DNA of 64,000 nt from Escherichia ruysiae (lineage in GTDB: Bacteria > Pseudomonadota > Gammaproteobacteria > Enterobacterales > Enterobacteriaceae). Position 1 is the stretch's first letter. The number at the start of each line of letters is the position of its first letter. Below, piece by piece: positions 8,815 to 18,564 of this stretch. Location of the stretch: contig NZ_JAVIWS010000001.1 in the NCBI RefSeq assembly GCF_031323975.1, positions 248,001-312,000 of the forward strand. Direction: 5' to 3'. Under the pieces are notes generated by a model. The model saw only the letters and a list, made by a program, of their open reading frames with translations, made no database searches and had not been told where the DNA came from. A program made the translations under genes and the position numbers.

Positions 8815-9912
8815 TCACAGCGTAGGGTAATCGGTATAACCTTCTGCGCCGCCGCCGTAGAAACTTTCGGCACGCTGTGGGTTAAGTTCGGCTTTGCGCT
8901 GCAGGCGAGCGACCAGATCCGGATTCGCAATCCAGTCGCGACCAAATGCCACCGCATCAATTAACCCTTTGCCGATCAGCGTTTCCGCTTTTTCTACCGT
9001 ATATGCACCAGCCCCGATAATCGGGCCGTGGAAACGGGCGCGTACTTTTTCGCGGAAAGCCTCGGTATATGGTTTGCCGCCTGCCCAGTCAGGTTCGGAC
9101 ATATGCAGATAAGCAATGCCGCGTTTGCCCAGTTGTTCAATCAGATACAGTGCATCGGCTTCTTCATTCGGGCCGTTATCCGTATTCTGGAAAGTACCGA
9201 TTGGCGAAACGCGAATGCCAATGCGATCGGCACCCCATTCTTCAATCCCGGCATCAACAACTTCCAGTACCAGACGTGCGCGATTTTCCACGCTACCGCC
9301 GTACTGATCGGTACGATGGTTTGAAGAAGGCGACAGGAACTGATGCAGTAAATAACCGTGAGCGGAGTGAAGCTCTACCAGATCAAAACCGGCTTCACGC
9401 GCGTTAGCAATGGCCTGACGGAAATCATTGACGATCCCCGGAATCTCTTTCAGCTCCAGTGCACGCGGCATAGATGTCTCGACGCGGATCGCCTGACCAT
9501 TTTCATCGCGCAGAGAAGTACGCGTTCCCGCACTAAGTGCCGAAGGTGCTACCGGAGCCTGGCCGCCAGGTTGCAGGCTGGCGTGAGAAATGCGCCCCGT
9601 ATGCCAAAGCTGTACGGCGATATGACCATTTTCAGCATGAACACCAGCGGTGATTTTTTTCCATGCCGCGATTTGCTCCGGGCTATGAATACCAGGTGCG
9701 CCCGCATACCCTTTTGCCTGAGCGGAAACTTGAGTGGCTTCGCTAATAATCAAGCCGGCACTGGCACGTTGGCGATAGTATTCCGCCATCAACGGAGTAG
9801 GGATGTCACCCGGCTCAATGCTGCGCAGACGTGTCAGAGGGGCCATAAAAATACGGTTTGCCGCCGTGATCGCGCCCACTTGCAGTGGGGAATACAGTTT
9901 TTCAGATGACAT
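8815..9912 (-). CDS. nemA: N-ethylmaleimide reductase, FMN-dependent (Old Yellow Enzyme family)
   Basis: This 365-residue flavoprotein is a TIM-barrel ene-reductase that reduces N-ethylmaleimide, nitrate esters, nitroaromatics and other electrophiles with NADPH. N-terminal MAPLTRLRS and the active-site segment [12 protein letters not shown] are typical of the family, as is the C-terminal [14 protein letters not shown]. The frame opens 47 codons further upstream, but the ATG at 9912 begins [13 protein letters not shown], the family N-terminus. It starts 38 bases after nemR on the same strand, so the two are co-transcribed. Confidence 0.97.
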   Translation of the reverse strand: MSSEKLYSPLQVGAITAANRIFMAPLTRLRSIEPGDIPTPLMAEYYRQRASAGLIISEATQVSAQAKGYAGAPGIHSPEQIAAWKKITAGVHAENGHIAVQLWHTGRISHASLQPGGQAPVAPSALSAGTRTSLRDENGQAIRVETSMPRALELKEIPGIVNDFRQAIANAREAGFDLVELHSAHGYLLHQFLSPSSNHRTDQYGGSVENRARLVLEVVDAGIEEWGADRIGIRVSPIGTFQNTDNGPNEEADALYLIEQLGKRGIAYLHMSEPDWAGGKPYTEAFREKVRARFHGPIIGAGAYTVEKAETLIGKGLIDAVAFGRDWIANPDLVARLQRKAELNPQRAESFYGGGAEGYTDYPTL

Positions 9913-9950
9913 AAAGGCTCCCGGTCGTCTGGTGATGAAAAAAATGCCTG

Positions 9951-10550
9951 CTAAACGGCAGGCGTCGCAATAATGGTTTTTACATGTGTTAGCGCGTTTT
10001 CCAGCGGCCCGGAACTGCGCGAAATTTTGGCCTGCAGATTGGCGCCCAGCCACAGCGCGTAAAGTACTTGCGCTTGTTGTAGCGGTTCACCACAAAAGGT
10101 TAAACAGTGGCTGGCACGGCCATTTTCCAGTGCCTGAGAGAGCAGGGCGATCACGCCACGAGCGCCTTTATCCATCGCGCTGCGCATATCTTCTGACAGA
10201 TCGCACACTTCGGCAGAGAGCTTTACTGTCAGGCATCCGCTGATAGTTCCATGCTGGCTAAACTGGTTAAGTGTCTGCTGGTAATAAGCCAGTATGCGGT
10301 CGCGGTAGTTACCTTCGCCGGATTGCAGCAACTCCGCTAGTCGCAGGTGATACGCCGCGTAATGACGCTCAAGCATGGCAACGCCAAACGCTTCTTTAGA
10401 GCGAAAGTAGTGATAGAACGACCCTTTCGGCACTTCAGCGATTTTCAGTAACTCGCTTAATCCCATCCCGGTGAATCCACGTTGCAGGCAAAGCTGCTCA
10501 CCCGTAGCCAGGAGGTGTTCGCGAGTATCATGTTCGGTGTGTTTGTTCAT
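9951..10550 (-). CDS. nemR: TetR-family electrophile-sensing repressor NemR
   Basis: This 199-residue TetR/AcrR repressor has its helix-turn-helix at about residues 27-50 ([20 protein letters not shown]). Cys106, the residue known to sense hypochlorous acid and electrophiles in E. coli NemR, is present in GTISGCLTV, and Cys116 follows. Oxidation or alkylation releases repression of nemR-nemA-gloA. A near-palindromic operator lies 15 bases upstream of its start codon. Confidence 0.97.
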   Translation of the reverse strand: MNKHTEHDTREHLLATGEQLCLQRGFTGMGLSELLKIAEVPKGSFYHYFRSKEAFGVAMLERHYAAYHLRLAELLQSGEGNYRDRILAYYQQTLNQFSQHGTISGCLTVKLSAEVCDLSEDMRSAMDKGARGVIALLSQALENGRASHCLTFCGEPLQQAQVLYALWLGANLQAKISRSSGPLENALTHVKTIIATPAV

Positions 10551-10564
10551 GTGTTCGAGTGTAG

Positions 10565-10580
10565 TAGACCGGTCGGTCTA
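10565..10580. promoter_or_regulatory. NemR operator
   Basis: TAGACCGGTCGGTCTA is a near-perfect 16-bp palindrome with an imperfect centre, immediately upstream of nemR. Its position and TetR-operator form fit autoregulation by NemR. Confidence 0.8.
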
Positions 10581-10652
10581 GTGCAAGTAAAGTTGCTACT
10601 TTGGGCATTAACAGCTTCAATAGTGGTAATAATCTTATCTTAGGAGGGCGAA

Positions 10653-10892
10653 GTGGCGGAGCAATTAGAGTTCTTTCCCGTCCAGAGCCCGTGCCGGGGA
10701 ATTTGCCAGTCCGATGAACGCGGATTTTGCCGTGGCTGTTATCGTAGCCGGGATGAGCGTTTTAACTGGAATAAAATGAGCGATGGCGAAAAACAAGAAG
10801 TGTTGCGCCTTTGTCGGCAACGACTTATGCGTAAATTACGCGCGAATAAGCCAGCGCCATCAGACGAACCTGAGCAACCATCACTCTTTTGA
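10653..10892 (+). CDS. ydhL: DUF1289 family small cysteine-motif protein YdhL
   Basis: This is a 79-residue protein of unknown function. It starts with GTG, preceded by a strong AGGAGG with 5-nt spacing. Four cysteines (14, 18, 26, 29) form a Cx3C-x7-Cx2C pattern that looks like a zinc or Fe-S knuckle. The rest is Arg-rich and probably soluble. It is divergent from nemR and lies 48 bases ahead of ydhF on the same strand, so the two are probably one transcript. The metal-binding idea is inference. Confidence 0.9.
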   Translation: MAEQLEFFPVQSPCRGICQSDERGFCRGCYRSRDERFNWNKMSDGEKQEVLRLCRQRLMRKLRANKPAPSDEPEQPSLF

Positions 10893-10940
10893 GCCTAATC
10901 TTGCGTATACTCCTCTCATATCTGATAAGAGGAAGCGATT

Positions 10941-11837
10941 ATGGTTCAGCGTATTACTATTGCGCCGCAAGGCCCGGAGTTTTCCCGTTTTGTGATGGGC
11001 TACTGGCGATTGATGGACTGGAATATGTCCGCCCGCCAGTTAGTCAGTTTTATTGAAGAGCATCTGGATCTCGGCGTGACTACTGTGGATCACGCTGATA
11101 TTTATGGTGGCTATCAGTGCGAAGCGGCGTTTGGCGAGGCGTTGAAACTGGCGCCTCACCTGCGTGAACGGATGGAAATCGTCAGTAAATGCGGTATCGC
11201 GACGACCGCGCGTGAAGAAAACGTCATTGGTCATTACATCACTGACCGCGACCACATCATTAAGAGCGCCGAACAGTCGCTGATTAATCTTGCGACCGAT
11301 CATCTGGATCTGCTGCTGATCCATCGCCCCGACCCGCTAATGGATGCCGATGAAGTGGCAGATGCGTTTAAACATCTGCATCAGAGCGGAAAAGTACGCC
11401 ATTTTGGCGTCTCCAACTTCACGCCTGCGCAATTTGCGCTGTTGCAATCGCGCTTGCCGTTTACCCTTGCCACTAATCAGGTGGAAATATCCCCGGTGCA
11501 TCAGCCGTTACTGCTGGATGGCACGCTCGACCAACTGCAACAACTGCGTATTCGCCCGATGGCCTGGTCTTGTCTTGGCGGTGGTCGTCTGTTTAATGAT
11601 GATTATTTCAGGCCGCTACGTGATGAACTTGCTGTGGTGGCGGAAGAATTAAACGCGGGCTCTATCGAGCAGGTGGTTTATGCCTGGATATTGCGTCTGC
11701 CATCGCAGCCGCTGCCGATTATCGGCTCCGGTAAAATTGAGCGCGTGCGGGCTGCTGTCGAAGCGGAAACATTGAAAATGACCCGCCAACAATGGTTCCG
11801 TATCCGTAAAGCGGCACTGGGTTACGACGTACCGTAA
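10941..11837 (+). CDS. ydhF: Aldo/keto reductase YdhF
   Basis: This 298-residue protein is an NAD(P)H-dependent oxidoreductase of the aldo/keto reductase superfamily. The catalytic Asp/Tyr region DHADIYGGYQCEAAFGEAL, the RPDPLMDADEVADAF strand-helix and FGVSNFTPAQFALL are typical family motifs, and the cofactor-binding region includes PIIGSGKIERV near the C-terminus. The physiological substrate is unknown; reactive carbonyls would fit the neighbouring nemA/gloA, but that is inference from context. Confidence 0.95.
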   Translation: MVQRITIAPQGPEFSRFVMGYWRLMDWNMSARQLVSFIEEHLDLGVTTVDHADIYGGYQCEAAFGEALKLAPHLRERMEIVSKCGIATTAREENVIGHYITDRDHIIKSAEQSLINLATDHLDLLLIHRPDPLMDADEVADAFKHLHQSGKVRHFGVSNFTPAQFALLQSRLPFTLATNQVEISPVHQPLLLDGTLDQLQQLRIRPMAWSCLGGGRLFNDDYFRPLRDELAVVAEELNAGSIEQVVYAWILRLPSQPLPIIGSGKIERVRAAVEAETLKMTRQQWFRIRKAALGYDVP

Positions 11838-11916
11838 ACACTTTTAGGAATAGCCGCCGTTCAAATATGTGTCACTGGTTTACACTTAACGGGTATGCAC
11901 ATTGAACGGAGGTCCT

Positions 11917-12438
11917 ATGAAACGTTTTAGTCTGGCCATTCTGGCGCTGGTTGTTGCAACCGGCGCACAAGCTGCCAGTGAAAAAGTCGAGATGAACCTC
12001 GTCACGTCGCAAGGGGTTGGGCAGTCAATCGGTAGTGTAACAATTACTGAAACCGATAAAGGTCTGGAGTTTTCACCCGATCTGAAAGCATTACCACCCG
12101 GTGAGCATGGCTTCCATATTCATGCCAAAGGAAGCTGCCAGCCAGCAATGAAAGATGGCAAAGCCAGCGCCGCAGAATCCGCAGGCGGGCATCTTGATCC
12201 ACAAAATACTGGTAAGCATGAAGGGCCAGAAGGTGCAGGACACTTAGGCGATCTGCCGGCACTGGTGGTTAACAATGACGGTAAAGCAACCGATGCCGTC
12301 ATCGCGCCTCGTCTGAAATCACTTGATGAAATCAAAGACAAGGCGCTGATGATCCACGTTGGCGGCGATAATATGTCCGATCAACCAAAACTGCTGGGCG
12401 GTGGCGGTGAACGCTATGCCTGTGGTGTCATTAAGTAA
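11917..12438 (+). CDS. sodC: Superoxide dismutase [Cu-Zn], periplasmic
   Basis: This 173-residue protein has a cleaved signal peptide (about residues 1-19, ending GAQA). It is a bacterial Cu/Zn superoxide dismutase that removes superoxide in the periplasm. Metal-binding histidines are visible in HGFHIHAKGSC, GGHLDPQNTGKHEGPEGAGH and later MIHVGGDN. The paired Cys that form the intramolecular disulfide are in KGSC and RYACGV. The start at 11917 follows GGAGG. Its stop codon directly abuts the stop of the convergent ydhK. Confidence 0.98.
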   Translation: MKRFSLAILALVVATGAQAASEKVEMNLVTSQGVGQSIGSVTITETDKGLEFSPDLKALPPGEHGFHIHAKGSCQPAMKDGKASAAESAGGHLDPQNTGKHEGPEGAGHLGDLPALVVNNDGKATDAVIAPRLKSLDEIKDKALMIHVGGDNMSDQPKLLGGGGERYACGVIK

Positions 12439-14451
12439 TTAAGAGGTCAGCGTACCTTGCGGCGGCGCTTGCTCAAGTTGCGAAAGCGAGCAGTACAGAC
12501 GCCAGACAATCGCCGCCAGCTCACGGGCTGCGGGTTGATGATGGTGGGCAAGGCTGTCGCATATCCGCTGTAATTCTTCAAGTGTGGCCGCCAGTGATTT
12601 TTGCTGAACGCCACGCTCATTCATTACTTCCCGCAACAGAAAAATACAGTTATCCCGCACTCGCGATAACGGATCGGAACGCGATTCCCAGTCCCGCAAT
12701 TGCCAGACAACATGTGAACAGTTCAGCAGCACCACGCCCCAGCGTAATAACCAACGGCGAGCCAGTGCATCCTGGCTGTTGCTCAACTGACTAACGTGGT
12801 GATAAGTGAGCGATTCAAATTCGCTTTCACTCAGGGTTGGATGGCGGCTTAGTTGGTCGACAAAATCCCGGCGCAGTGCGCGAATATGACGACGACTTTT
12901 ACGGGCATCAGATCCAGGTCGCAGAATGGCGAACGCTAACCACGCCAGTGCCACGCCAACAATTTTCGCCAGATTATCGTTAAGAAAGTCAGCAAAATCA
13001 TACACCGGGGGATTAGTGACAGCGATGAACGAACCCATAAATACGATCAGTTGTCCCCACAACGCGGCAAATTTTGGCATCTGTAATTTGAGAAGTTGCA
13101 TCGTCGCCAGCAGCGGGAAGAGAAACAGCAAAAATTGCCACAGGTCGCTAATCTGAACCATCAGACCAAACTTAACCACAAAGCTAAATAGCGAAAGTAA
13201 TACCAGCGTGCGCATAAGTAGCGACAGTGACTTAAACGGTGCCGCGACGGCGGAGTAGAGTACGCAGCTAATTGCTGCCAGTGTTAATGCATTGGCACCG
13301 GCATCCCATTGCGAGGTAATACTCCATGCGCCAATTATCATCAACGTACAAAATGTGCGCAGTCCACTCCACATAGCTTCGGCGTTATCGGTATGACGTG
13401 CCAGGCCGGCTGTTCGTGGGAGTCTGGCACGATCATCTGTACCGCTTTGCAGACGATGTAGTTCCTGACTGCTTTGCAGATAAAGGCGGCAAAAATAGCG
13501 TAGTCGCTGCCAGAAGGCGACGTGCCGATAGTCGGCTAAGTTGGTTGGGCGCAGTGGGGCAATGATACGTGCGACGGTGTAAAAATCAGTTTGCGAACTG
13601 GCAAGCGCCGTCAGCAACTGTTCGAGAATTTCACGTGTGGCGGCGGGCGTTGATGACCAGTTGAGCAACATACGTCGCAGGCTGGAGATGACGCTGGTCA
13701 TGCGTAATTGCTGGTGGAGTAGCGCATTCAGGCGTGCATTTTGCTGGCGGAAACGATAGTGACTCCAGAACGCCTGAATGCGCAGCAAATTCATGGTTAA
13801 TATTTGCCCAATGATTCCTTCATGTGCTGTGCGAATGGCATCGGTTGTTTCAGGCTGCCAGAGCAAGCTGGCATGTTCCAGTAAACGGGCATGCATGTTT
13901 TTCAACGCGGTTAAAAGCGCAGTGGCGTCGGAGCTACTCGGCAGGATCATCATCATCATGCCACCGCAGAGAATACCGACGATGACTTCGCAAACGCGTG
14001 CCTGAGCGATATCCCATAACTGGCTTGCTTCCGTGATATTGACCATCGGAAAGGCGATAATGGCCGCAGTGTAGCCCGCCAGTTGGAAGGCATACGCCAC
14101 GTTATTCGTGAAGTGCGCGCAAGCCCAGGTACAAAAGCCAAGCCACGCCGACATGCTCAATAGAAAAAACCACGGCTCGTTAAGCGTATGCCCGGCAAGA
14201 ATCAGTGCCGCGATGGCTCCCAGCAAACTACCAGCGATGCGTCCGAGACTTTTGCTGATGACACCGCCAACGGTGGGAAAGCTTACCACCGCAGCCGAGG
14301 TCATCGCCCAGTAGGGTTCATCGAGATTTAAATAATAGGCAACCGTCAGCGCCAGGCACATGGCAATGGTATTGCGTAACGCATAACACCATTGCGCCAG
14401 CGAGGCCCTGCACCAGGGCAAATTGCGCAAGGACCATAACGATGCGTTCAT
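12439..14451 (-). CDS. ydhK: FUSC/AaeB-type inner-membrane efflux protein YdhK
   Basis: This 670-residue protein belongs to the aromatic acid exporter (AaeB/FUSC) family. Two blocks of about five to six membrane helices (roughly residues 20-180 and 365-510) are separated and followed by cytoplasmic helical domains. It overlaps the end of ydhJ by one base (TAATG), indicating translational coupling. With the membrane fusion protein YdhJ and the DUF1656 protein YdhI it resembles the aaeXAB pump. The substrate is not identifiable. Confidence 0.93.
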   Translation of the reverse strand: MNASLWSLRNLPWCRASLAQWCYALRNTIAMCLALTVAYYLNLDEPYWAMTSAAVVSFPTVGGVISKSLGRIAGSLLGAIAALILAGHTLNEPWFFLLSMSAWLGFCTWACAHFTNNVAYAFQLAGYTAAIIAFPMVNITEASQLWDIAQARVCEVIVGILCGGMMMMILPSSSDATALLTALKNMHARLLEHASLLWQPETTDAIRTAHEGIIGQILTMNLLRIQAFWSHYRFRQQNARLNALLHQQLRMTSVISSLRRMLLNWSSTPAATREILEQLLTALASSQTDFYTVARIIAPLRPTNLADYRHVAFWQRLRYFCRLYLQSSQELHRLQSGTDDRARLPRTAGLARHTDNAEAMWSGLRTFCTLMIIGAWSITSQWDAGANALTLAAISCVLYSAVAAPFKSLSLLMRTLVLLSLFSFVVKFGLMVQISDLWQFLLFLFPLLATMQLLKLQMPKFAALWGQLIVFMGSFIAVTNPPVYDFADFLNDNLAKIVGVALAWLAFAILRPGSDARKSRRHIRALRRDFVDQLSRHPTLSESEFESLTYHHVSQLSNSQDALARRWLLRWGVVLLNCSHVVWQLRDWESRSDPLSRVRDNCIFLLREVMNERGVQQKSLAATLEELQRICDSLAHHHQPAARELAAIVWRLYCSLSQLEQAPPQGTLTS

Positions 14452-15308
14452 TATTGACCTACGGCGATGCTACATGTTGTACCGGATACCAGCGTGACAT
14501 CGCTGGGAACATTATCCAGAGCAAAGCGGACGGGAACGCGTTGGGCGAGACGCACCCAGGGGACGTTAGGTTTCACATCCGGAATCAGGCTGGAATCACT
14601 TTCAATGCTCTGATCATAAATCGCCCGACCGATACTGGAAACGTGACCCTGTAACGTTTTGTTGTCGCTATAGAGCGTAATTTGTGCTGGTGCACCGTCG
14701 TGGATATGGCGCAATTTGGTTTCTTCAAAATAACCAATGACGTAAAACGAATGGCTATCCACCAGGGCAAACAGGGGTTTTCCGGTGTCGGCGTAGTCGC
14801 CGATGCGGGTAGTGAGATTAGTTACCCATCCACTCACCGGAGCGCGAATTTCCGTTTGCGCCAGTTGCCATTGTGCCTGTTTAAGCGTCGCCTGTGCGGC
14901 ATCAACACTGGCCTGCATCGCTTTAACATTGAGGTTAGCGGTATCCAGCTCTTCGGCAGAGATAAAATTATGTGAGAGATGACGGCGACGATTAGCTTCG
15001 TTATTGGCTTTGGCGAGGTCAGATTGCGCTTTCGTTAACTGAGCCTGGGCGTTCAGTTCGGCTATCTGGAAGGGCGTTTTATCGATGGTGAGTAAAATAT
15101 CACCAGCATTAACCAACTGGTTGTCTTTTATATTCATCGCAACAATACGTCCAGACACCTGAGGCGTGATAGAAACCTGTTCTGCGCGTATTTTTCCGTC
15201 GCGTGTCCACGGTGACTGCATGTAATAGTTCCATAGCCACCATCCGGCAAGAATCGCAACAACCGCTACAATAATTGTTGAGAAATACTTAATTGTTTTA
15301 ATTGACAT
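14451..15308 (-). CDS. ydhJ: HlyD-family membrane fusion protein YdhJ
   Basis: This 285-residue periplasmic adaptor has one N-terminal membrane anchor (about residues 9-29). A biotinyl/lipoyl-like barrel half follows ([20 protein letters not shown]), then an alpha-helical hairpin (about 75-135) and the second barrel half ([12 protein letters not shown]). It should link the inner-membrane pump YdhK to an outer-membrane channel. The frame extends 14 codons upstream, but the ATG at 15308 leaves a 2-base gap from ydhI and gives the anchor at the proper position. Confidence 0.93.
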   Translation of the reverse strand: MSIKTIKYFSTIIVAVVAILAGWWLWNYYMQSPWTRDGKIRAEQVSITPQVSGRIVAMNIKDNQLVNAGDILLTIDKTPFQIAELNAQAQLTKAQSDLAKANNEANRRRHLSHNFISAEELDTANLNVKAMQASVDAAQATLKQAQWQLAQTEIRAPVSGWVTNLTTRIGDYADTGKPLFALVDSHSFYVIGYFEETKLRHIHDGAPAQITLYSDNKTLQGHVSSIGRAIYDQSIESDSSLIPDVKPNVPWVRLAQRVPVRFALDNVPSDVTLVSGTTCSIAVGQ

Positions 15309-15310
15309 AG

Positions 15311-15547
15311 TTACCACGCAATCAGTATTGCCAGAGCAAGGCAAACGCAAATCGCAAACAGCGATAAATCCATTAACAAGGGATGCCAGATGTCACCGGC
15401 GTAGATCCAGCCGCGAAGCAGGCGGTGTATAACAAGCCAGAGGACAAATCCAAGCGCGAACGCTTTGAAAAACGGAGGAAAATAGACGGACGCACCGAAC
15501 ACCAGATCTTGTAAGGGCAATCCCGTTGCATTAAGCATAAACTTCAC
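15311..15547 (-). CDS. ydhI: DUF1656 small inner-membrane protein YdhI
   Basis: This 78-residue protein has two predicted membrane helices (about residues 22-45 and 55-76). It belongs to the DUF1656/AaeX family, which accompanies FUSC-type pumps. It is the first gene of ydhIJK, divergent from slyA, and both promoters fall within the 200-bp region carrying SlyA-type palindromes. Confidence 0.92.
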   Translation of the reverse strand: MKFMLNATGLPLQDLVFGASVYFPPFFKAFALGFVLWLVIHRLLRGWIYAGDIWHPLLMDLSLFAICVCLALAILIAW

Positions 15548-15675
15548 AAAATAGATTCCTTTACGACCGAATATATTGCGTTAGATTAATAAATATTCTT
15601 TAAGTGCGAAAAAGTTACGCGCAATTTCTGAAAAGCATGTCTGACGGTAAGCAAATGCAGCAATACATTTGTTTT

Positions 15676-15690
15676 AGCAATACAATTGCT
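15676..15690. promoter_or_regulatory. Second SlyA-like inverted repeat
   Basis: AGCAAT-ACA-ATTGCT is an inverted repeat with 6-bp arms. It lies between the ydhI and slyA starts and upstream of the slyA -10. It could be an auxiliary SlyA site for ydhIJK or slyA itself. Confidence 0.4.
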
Positions 15691-15710
15691 GCACACTATT
15701 CTAAAAGCTG

Positions 15711-15731
15711 TATAATATCTTAGCAAGCTAA
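15711..15731 (+). promoter_or_regulatory. slyA promoter -10 and SlyA operator
   Basis: TATAAT at 15711-15716 is a consensus -10 for slyA. Four bases further on, TTAGCAAGCTAA (15720-15731) is a perfect 12-bp palindrome identical to the reported optimal SlyA binding sequence. Its position over the expected transcription start fits direct autorepression. Confidence 0.75.
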
Positions 15732-15747
15732 TTATAAGGAGATGAAA

Positions 15748-16182
15748 TTGGAATCGCCACTAGGTTCTGATCTGGCACGGTTGGTGCGCATATGGCGTGC
15801 TCTGATAGACCATCGCCTGAAACCGCTGGAGTTAACGCAAACCCATTGGGTAACGTTGCACAATATCCATCAGTTACCTCCAGACCAGTCGCAAATTCAA
15901 CTGGCAAAAGCGATCGGCATTGAGCAGCCTTCACTGGTTCGTACGCTGGACCAACTGGAAGAAAAAGGGTTAATTTCGCGTCAAACTTGCGCCAGCGATC
16001 GTCGGGCTAAACGTATTAAACTGACGGAAAAAGCGGAGCCGCTGATTAGCGAAATGGAAGCGGTTATTAACAAAACCCGGGCGGAAATATTGCATGGAAT
16101 TTCCGCAGAGGAAGTAGAACAGTTGATTAAGCTCATTGCAAAACTTGAGCATAATATTACTGAGCTGCAGGCCAAAGGGTGA
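15748..16182 (+). CDS. slyA: MarR-family transcriptional regulator SlyA
   Basis: This is a 144-residue winged-helix MarR-family regulator that relieves H-NS silencing (for example at hlyE) and senses aromatic ligands. The recognition helix region is [24 protein letters not shown], followed by the wing [15 protein letters not shown] chose the TTG start at 15748 because AAGGAG (15736-15741) is six bases before it, whereas the in-frame ATG at 15742 directly touches the Shine-Dalgarno. From memory, C-terminal residues ([15 protein letters not shown]) differ slightly from K-12. Confidence 0.95.
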   Translation: MESPLGSDLARLVRIWRALIDHRLKPLELTQTHWVTLHNIHQLPPDQSQIQLAKAIGIEQPSLVRTLDQLEEKGLISRQTCASDRRAKRIKLTEKAEPLISEMEAVINKTRAEILHGISAEEVEQLIKLIAKLEHNITELQAKG

Positions 16183-16193
16183 AATGAAGAAGG

Positions 16194-16219
16194 CGTGTGG
16201 TCAGTGACCTGACCACACG
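16194..16219. terminator. Bidirectional terminator between slyA and slyB
   Basis: A 10-bp perfect stem (CGTGTGGTCA at 16194-16203, TGACCACACG at 16210-16219) lies between the convergent slyA and slyB genes. It is followed by TCAACTTATTT on the plus strand and by a C/T-rich run on the minus strand. Confidence 0.65.
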
Positions 16220-16228
16220 TCAACTTAT

Positions 16229-16696
16229 TTAGCGCGGAGAGACAGTCACCTGGCTACCGTTGCTGGCCAGGATAACACGTTGTCCCGGAGAGAAGTGGGT
16301 ATTGCCCTGTTTCTGTACCACCATAATGGTGTTGCCATCATCTTTACGAATTTCCAACTCCACACCCTGAGTTTTGTTCATTGCGCTCTGCACGCCCTGA
16401 CCCGCTACGCCACCTGCGATAGCGCCTGCCGCAGTTGCCAGAGAACGCCCAGTTCCGCCACCAACGGTATTCCCAAGGAAGCCACCGAGAACCGCACCGC
16501 CAATTGCGCCGATAACGTTGGAATCATCACCGCCCTGAATTTGTACCTGTCGTACATTAACGATTGTGCCATAGCTGACATTCTGCACTTGCTTCGCTTC
16601 AGAGGCGGTATAGACATCGCCAGAAAGGGTATCGTTATTAACACAACCGACAAGAGACAGACCTACCATTGATACAACCAGTACGCGCTTAATCAT
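16229..16696 (-). CDS. slyB: Outer-membrane lipoprotein SlyB
   Basis: This 155-residue lipoprotein has a lipobox LVGC with the lipidated Cys at residue 18. A glycine-zipper segment (about 63-105: GAIGGAVLGGFLGNTVGGG and GAIAGGVAGQG) matches the glycine zipper 2TM family. SlyB is a PhoPQ-induced envelope protein that protects outer-membrane protein integrity under LPS stress. A PhoP-box-like repeat lies about 130 bases upstream. Confidence 0.97.
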   Translation of the reverse strand: MIKRVLVVSMVGLSLVGCVNNDTLSGDVYTASEAKQVQNVSYGTIVNVRQVQIQGGDDSNVIGAIGGAVLGGFLGNTVGGGTGRSLATAAGAIAGGVAGQGVQSAMNKTQGVELEIRKDDGNTIMVVQKQGNTHFSPGQRVILASNGSQVTVSPR

Positions 16697-16820
16697 TGAA
16701 AAATCTCCTGATTACCATGAAACGCCTCACAAGCATCCCTCATGGCCAAAGTAAATGGCATTGGTATAACTATGATTACATGTTCCACTAAAACATGATG
16801 GAATCATAATTAGAATACGG

Positions 16821-16837
16821 TTAACCAAGTATAAACA
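16821..16837 (-). promoter_or_regulatory. Candidate PhoP box upstream of slyB
   Basis: On the minus strand this reads TGTTTA-N5-GGTTAA, one mismatch from the direct-repeat PhoP box (T/G)GTTTA-N5-(T/G)GTTTA. A/T-rich -10-like sequences (TATTCT, TAATTA) follow within 4-15 bases, the spacing of class II PhoP promoters. slyB is an established PhoP target. Confidence 0.7.
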
Positions 16838-16970
16838 AAACATTCATAGTAATTATTGATATGAATATAATGTTTTCCTGGTAATGGTAAAAATCGGCGC
16901 TCATGCATGGAATTCGTGAGAGGTTTGTGTTTGAGTGGAGCGCAAACGACAGGTTGAAAAAGGATGGACT

Positions 16971-18092
16971 ATGAAATCAGGCCGCTTTATTGGCGTAATG
17001 TCAGGCACTAGTCTGGATGGTGTCGATGTTGTACTGGCGACTATCGATGAACACAGGGTGGCGCAGTTGGCAAGTTTGAGCTGGCCGATTCCCCCATCAC
17101 TTAAACAAGCAGTACTGGATATTTGTCAGGGGCAGCAGCTTACGCTTTCTCAGTTCGGTCAACTGGATACTCAACTTGGTCGCTTGTTTGCCGATGCCGT
17201 TAACGCACTGCTCAAGCAAGAAAATTTGCAGCCAAAAGATATCGTCGCCATCGGGTGTCACGGACAGACTGTCTGGCACGAACCTACTGGCGTTGCACCG
17301 CATACTCTACAGATTGGTGATAACAATCAAATTGTGGCGCACACTGGAATTACTGTCGTTGGTGATTTTCGCCGTCGCGATATTGCCTTAGGTGGGCAGG
17401 GGGCGCCGCTGGTGCCAGCGTTTCATCACGCATTACTGGCTCATCCGACAGAGCGGCGAATGGTTCTCAACATTGGTGGTATCGCCAATTTGTCGTTGTT
17501 GATTCCAGGGCAGCCGGTGGGGGGGTACGATACCGGGCCGGGTAACATGTTGATGGATGCGTGGATCTGGCGTCAGGCCGGTAAACCTTACGATAAAGAC
17601 GCTGAGTGGGCGCGGGGGGGGAAAGTCATTTTGCCCCTGTTGCAGAATATGCTTAGTGATGCGTATTTTTCCCAATCCGCGCCGAAAAGCACCGGGCGCG
17701 AATACTTTAACTACGGTTGGCTGGAACGGCATTTGCGCCATTTCCCGGGTGTTGATGCGCGTGATGTCCAGGCGACGCTGGCGGAACTTACCGCCGTGAC
17801 CATTTCTGAACAGGTATTATTGAGTGGCGGCTGCGATCGTTTGATGGTCTGTGGTGGCGGAAGCCGTAATCCATTGGTGATGACGCGACTTGCTGCCTTG
17901 CTGCCAGGAACCGAAGTGACTACCACTGACGCCGTCGGCATTAGTGGTGATGACATGGAAGCATTGGCCTTCGCGTGGCTTGCCTGGCGGACGCTGGCGG
18001 GGCTGCCAGGCAACCTGCCTTCGGTCACCGGCGCAAGCGAGGCGACGGTGCTGGGCGCAATTTTCCCTGCAAACCCGCGATATCAGAGTTAA
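16971..18092 (+). CDS. anmK: Anhydro-N-acetylmuramic acid kinase
   Basis: This 373-residue sugar kinase hydrolyses and phosphorylates 1,6-anhydro-MurNAc to MurNAc-6-phosphate in peptidoglycan recycling. The phosphate-binding [12 protein letters not shown] is at residues 8-19, with [12 protein letters not shown] and the adenosine-motif [10 protein letters not shown] downstream. The ATG at 16971 follows AGGATGG; the frame opens 12 codons earlier without a better start. It is divergent from slyB. A few residues (RYQS) follow the usual FPANP ending. Confidence 0.97.
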   Translation: MKSGRFIGVMSGTSLDGVDVVLATIDEHRVAQLASLSWPIPPSLKQAVLDICQGQQLTLSQFGQLDTQLGRLFADAVNALLKQENLQPKDIVAIGCHGQTVWHEPTGVAPHTLQIGDNNQIVAHTGITVVGDFRRRDIALGGQGAPLVPAFHHALLAHPTERRMVLNIGGIANLSLLIPGQPVGGYDTGPGNMLMDAWIWRQAGKPYDKDAEWARGGKVILPLLQNMLSDAYFSQSAPKSTGREYFNYGWLERHLRHFPGVDARDVQATLAELTAVTISEQVLLSGGCDRLMVCGGGSRNPLVMTRLAALLPGTEVTTTDAVGISGDDMEALAFAWLAWRTLAGLPGNLPSVTGASEATVLGAIFPANPRYQS

Positions 18093-18182
18093 CTGAATTT
18101 TTCCTACTGCGTCTGCCGTTACACTTGGAAGTTGAGGAGAGCGTTTTGCTCTCCGGACCAGGAAAGTCTTCGGGATGTGTTT

Positions 18183-18506
18183 ATGAAAAAACTGTTACTG
18201 ATCTGTTTGCCGGTGCTTCTCACTGGCTGTGGCGCGTTTAATCAACTGGTTGAACGTATGCAAACTGATACGCTGGAATACCAGTGTGATGAAAAACCGT
18301 TGACGGTAAAACTGAATAATCCGCGTCAGGAAGTCAGTTTTGTCTACGACAATCAATTAATTCACCTTAAACAGGGCATTTCAGCCTCTGGCGCACGTTA
18401 TACCGATGGCATTTATGTTTTCTGGTCAAAAGGTGATGAGGCAACGGTCTATAAGCGTGACCGCATCGTCTTGAATAACTGTCAGTTACAAAATCCGCAG
18501 CGTTGA
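18183..18506 (+). CDS. mliC: Membrane-bound inhibitor of C-type lysozyme (lipoprotein MliC)
   Basis: This 107-residue lipoprotein has signal and lipobox LLTGC, with lipidated Cys16. It inhibits host C-type lysozyme in the periplasm. The MliC beta-barrel core contains the conserved [10 protein letters not shown] loop that inserts into the lysozyme active site, and the Cys pair (YQCDE, LNNCQ) that forms a disulfide. The ATG at 18183 gives a proper signal sequence; a GTG two codons upstream is an alternative. It lies between anmK and pdxH on the same strand. Confidence 0.95.
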   Translation: MKKLLLICLPVLLTGCGAFNQLVERMQTDTLEYQCDEKPLTVKLNNPRQEVSFVYDNQLIHLKQGISASGARYTDGIYVFWSKGDEATVYKRDRIVLNNCQLQNPQR

Positions 18507-18564
18507 GATTTTTCCAGGGGCGGCGCACAATAGCGTCACCCACTGACAATCCGTAAAGAAAACC

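Noticed and set aside
9912..10053. N-terminal extension of nemA by 47 codons
   Set aside because: The extension overlaps nemR out of frame and lacks family similarity; the ATG at 9912 gives the standard Old Yellow Enzyme start.
12439..16182. Novel efflux island
   Set aside because: The ydhIJK plus slyA arrangement is the ordinary E. coli neighbourhood, not an insertion.
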